DNA of 6,059 nt, taken from Nitrospirales bacterium. GTDB taxonomy: Bacteria > Nitrospirota > Nitrospiria > Nitrospirales > UBA8639. Under the pieces are notes generated by a model. It was not told the origin of the DNA, did no database searches, and saw only the letters and a program-made list of their open reading frames with translations. Made by a program: the position numbers and the translations under genes. Location of the stretch: assembly GCA_013817135.1 (NCBI GenBank), contig JACDDF010000161.1:1-6059 (forward strand). Direction: 5' to 3'. This document shows, piece by piece, positions 5,530 through 6,059 of the stretch. Position 1 is the first letter of the stretch; each line of letters opens with the position of its first letter.

Positions 5530-6059
5530 ATCCCCGTCGACTCTACTCAGCCATCGTATTTATTCCTTTGCTCTATGCGGGAATACGCTATTCTCCACCA
5601 TGGCTGCTCTCCATCCTGATTGGTAGCGCTTCCCTAATTGCATTGTGGGAATTTCTCACGCTCTACTTTGGACGGAGCGGCACCCTTGTTACCAAGGTGA
5701 CCTCCTGCCTTTGTGCTGTCATCCTCCTTGTCGCTATGTATACCGGATACTCCCAAGCCTTGAACCCTTGGCTCTTGGGAATCGTTGGGGTCATTTTGAC
5801 AGGATTTTTCATATCTCCGACAACCATGAGGCAACGTCTCCCCTTATGGGTGGCCTATCCCTTTGGGATCCTCTATGTCGTGGTTCTGCTCGGGCATTTC
5901 ATACTCCTCCGGCAACTCCCTCATGGAATCGCCTTGATCTTTTTTGTCTTAGCGATCACATGGTTGGCTGATACCGGTGGATTTGTCGTAGGCTTATCTC
6001 TTGGACAACATGCCCTGGCACCAACCCTGAGTCCTAAAAAAACGATTGAAGGCTTGATC
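5526..6059 (+). CDS. cdsA: Phosphatidate cytidylyltransferase (CDP-diglyceride synthase), 5' part
   Basis: Converts phosphatidic acid and CTP to CDP-diacylglycerol in the inner membrane, the branch point for all phospholipids. The gene is cut by the window edge after 178 codons, with roughly 90-110 residues missing if it has the usual length of about 270-285. The ATG at 5526 is the first in the frame after a TAA at 5520-5522. The protein is strongly hydrophobic, with about six membrane segments near residues 7-21, 25-45, 59-75, 82-97, 107-128 and 134-157. The family block begins with TWLADTGGFVVG (145-156, Asp149) and runs to SPKKTIEG (169-176), matching the CTP-transferase signature. The usual Ala-Tyr after Asp-Thr-Gly is Gly-Phe here. 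It lies 80 bases after uppS, probably cotranscribed. The upstream acyltransferase in this window would make its substrate. Confidence 0.95.
   Translation, partial: MDPRRLYSAIVFIPLLYAGIRYSPPWLLSILIGSASLIALWEFLTLYFGRSGTLVTKVTSCLCAVILLVAMYTGYSQALNPWLLGIVGVILTGFFISPTTMRQRLPLWVAYPFGILYVVVLLGHFILLRQLPHGIALIFFVLAITWLADTGGFVVGLSLGQHALAPTLSPKKTIEGLI

Noticed and set aside
5634..5971. Two ORFs overlapping the right end, one on each strand
   Set aside because: Both are shadows of cdsA, whose frame carries the transferase signature and membrane segments.
1..6059. tRNA, rRNA, CRISPR array or insertion sequence with transposase
   Set aside because: No cloverleaf, conserved rRNA segment, regularly spaced direct repeats or transposase-like protein was seen.

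Overview
The window carries two divergent transcription units and one repeat-rich end. Every gene looks like bacterial housekeeping or accessory-proteolysis content. UppS, CdsA and a PlsC-type acyltransferase, together with the two-subunit TldD/TldE (PmbA) protease, fit a Gram-negative (diderm) bacterium with roughly balanced base composition. From memory of the repeat type at the left end and the general look of the proteins, Nitrospirota or a proteobacterium is possible. That is a low-confidence guess, because the window holds no rRNA or other marker gene.

Layout. Positions 1-190 have no convincing gene and look like a dispersed, palindrome-rich repeat: nested hairpins, then a degenerate tail. 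From 254 to 4438 all genes are on the minus strand, so in reading order they are tldD (4438-3011), pmbA/tldE (2973-1603), an unrecognised 165-residue protein with a very acidic tail (1510-1013), and a PlsC-family acyltransferase (979-254). The gaps are 37, 92 and 33 bases, which suits one operon, although the 92-base gap could hold its own promoter. Positions 4439-4659 form the divergent intergenic region, with a candidate promoter for each side. From 4660 rightward lie uppS (4660-5445) and the 5' part of cdsA (from 5526, cut by the window end). cdsA is clearly real although it has no stop inside the window.

How the genes work together. TldD carries the zinc-protease motif and TldE is the related subunit without it; together they should form the heterodimeric peptidase that trims unfolded peptides. 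The acyltransferase would make phosphatidic acid from lysophosphatidic acid. CdsA would turn phosphatidic acid into CDP-diacylglycerol, and UppS makes the undecaprenyl carrier lipid for cell-wall and O-antigen building. The window therefore joins envelope-lipid synthesis with a peptide-processing protease. No RiPP biosynthesis gene is visible, so the substrate of TldD/TldE here is open.

No clearly new system is visible. The points most worth a second look are an 11-codon ORF bridging tldD and pmbA exactly, a hairpin that pairs with the cdsA start codon, an inverted repeat filling the spacer of the candidate tldD promoter, the acidic-tailed unknown protein, and the palindromic repeat at the left end.
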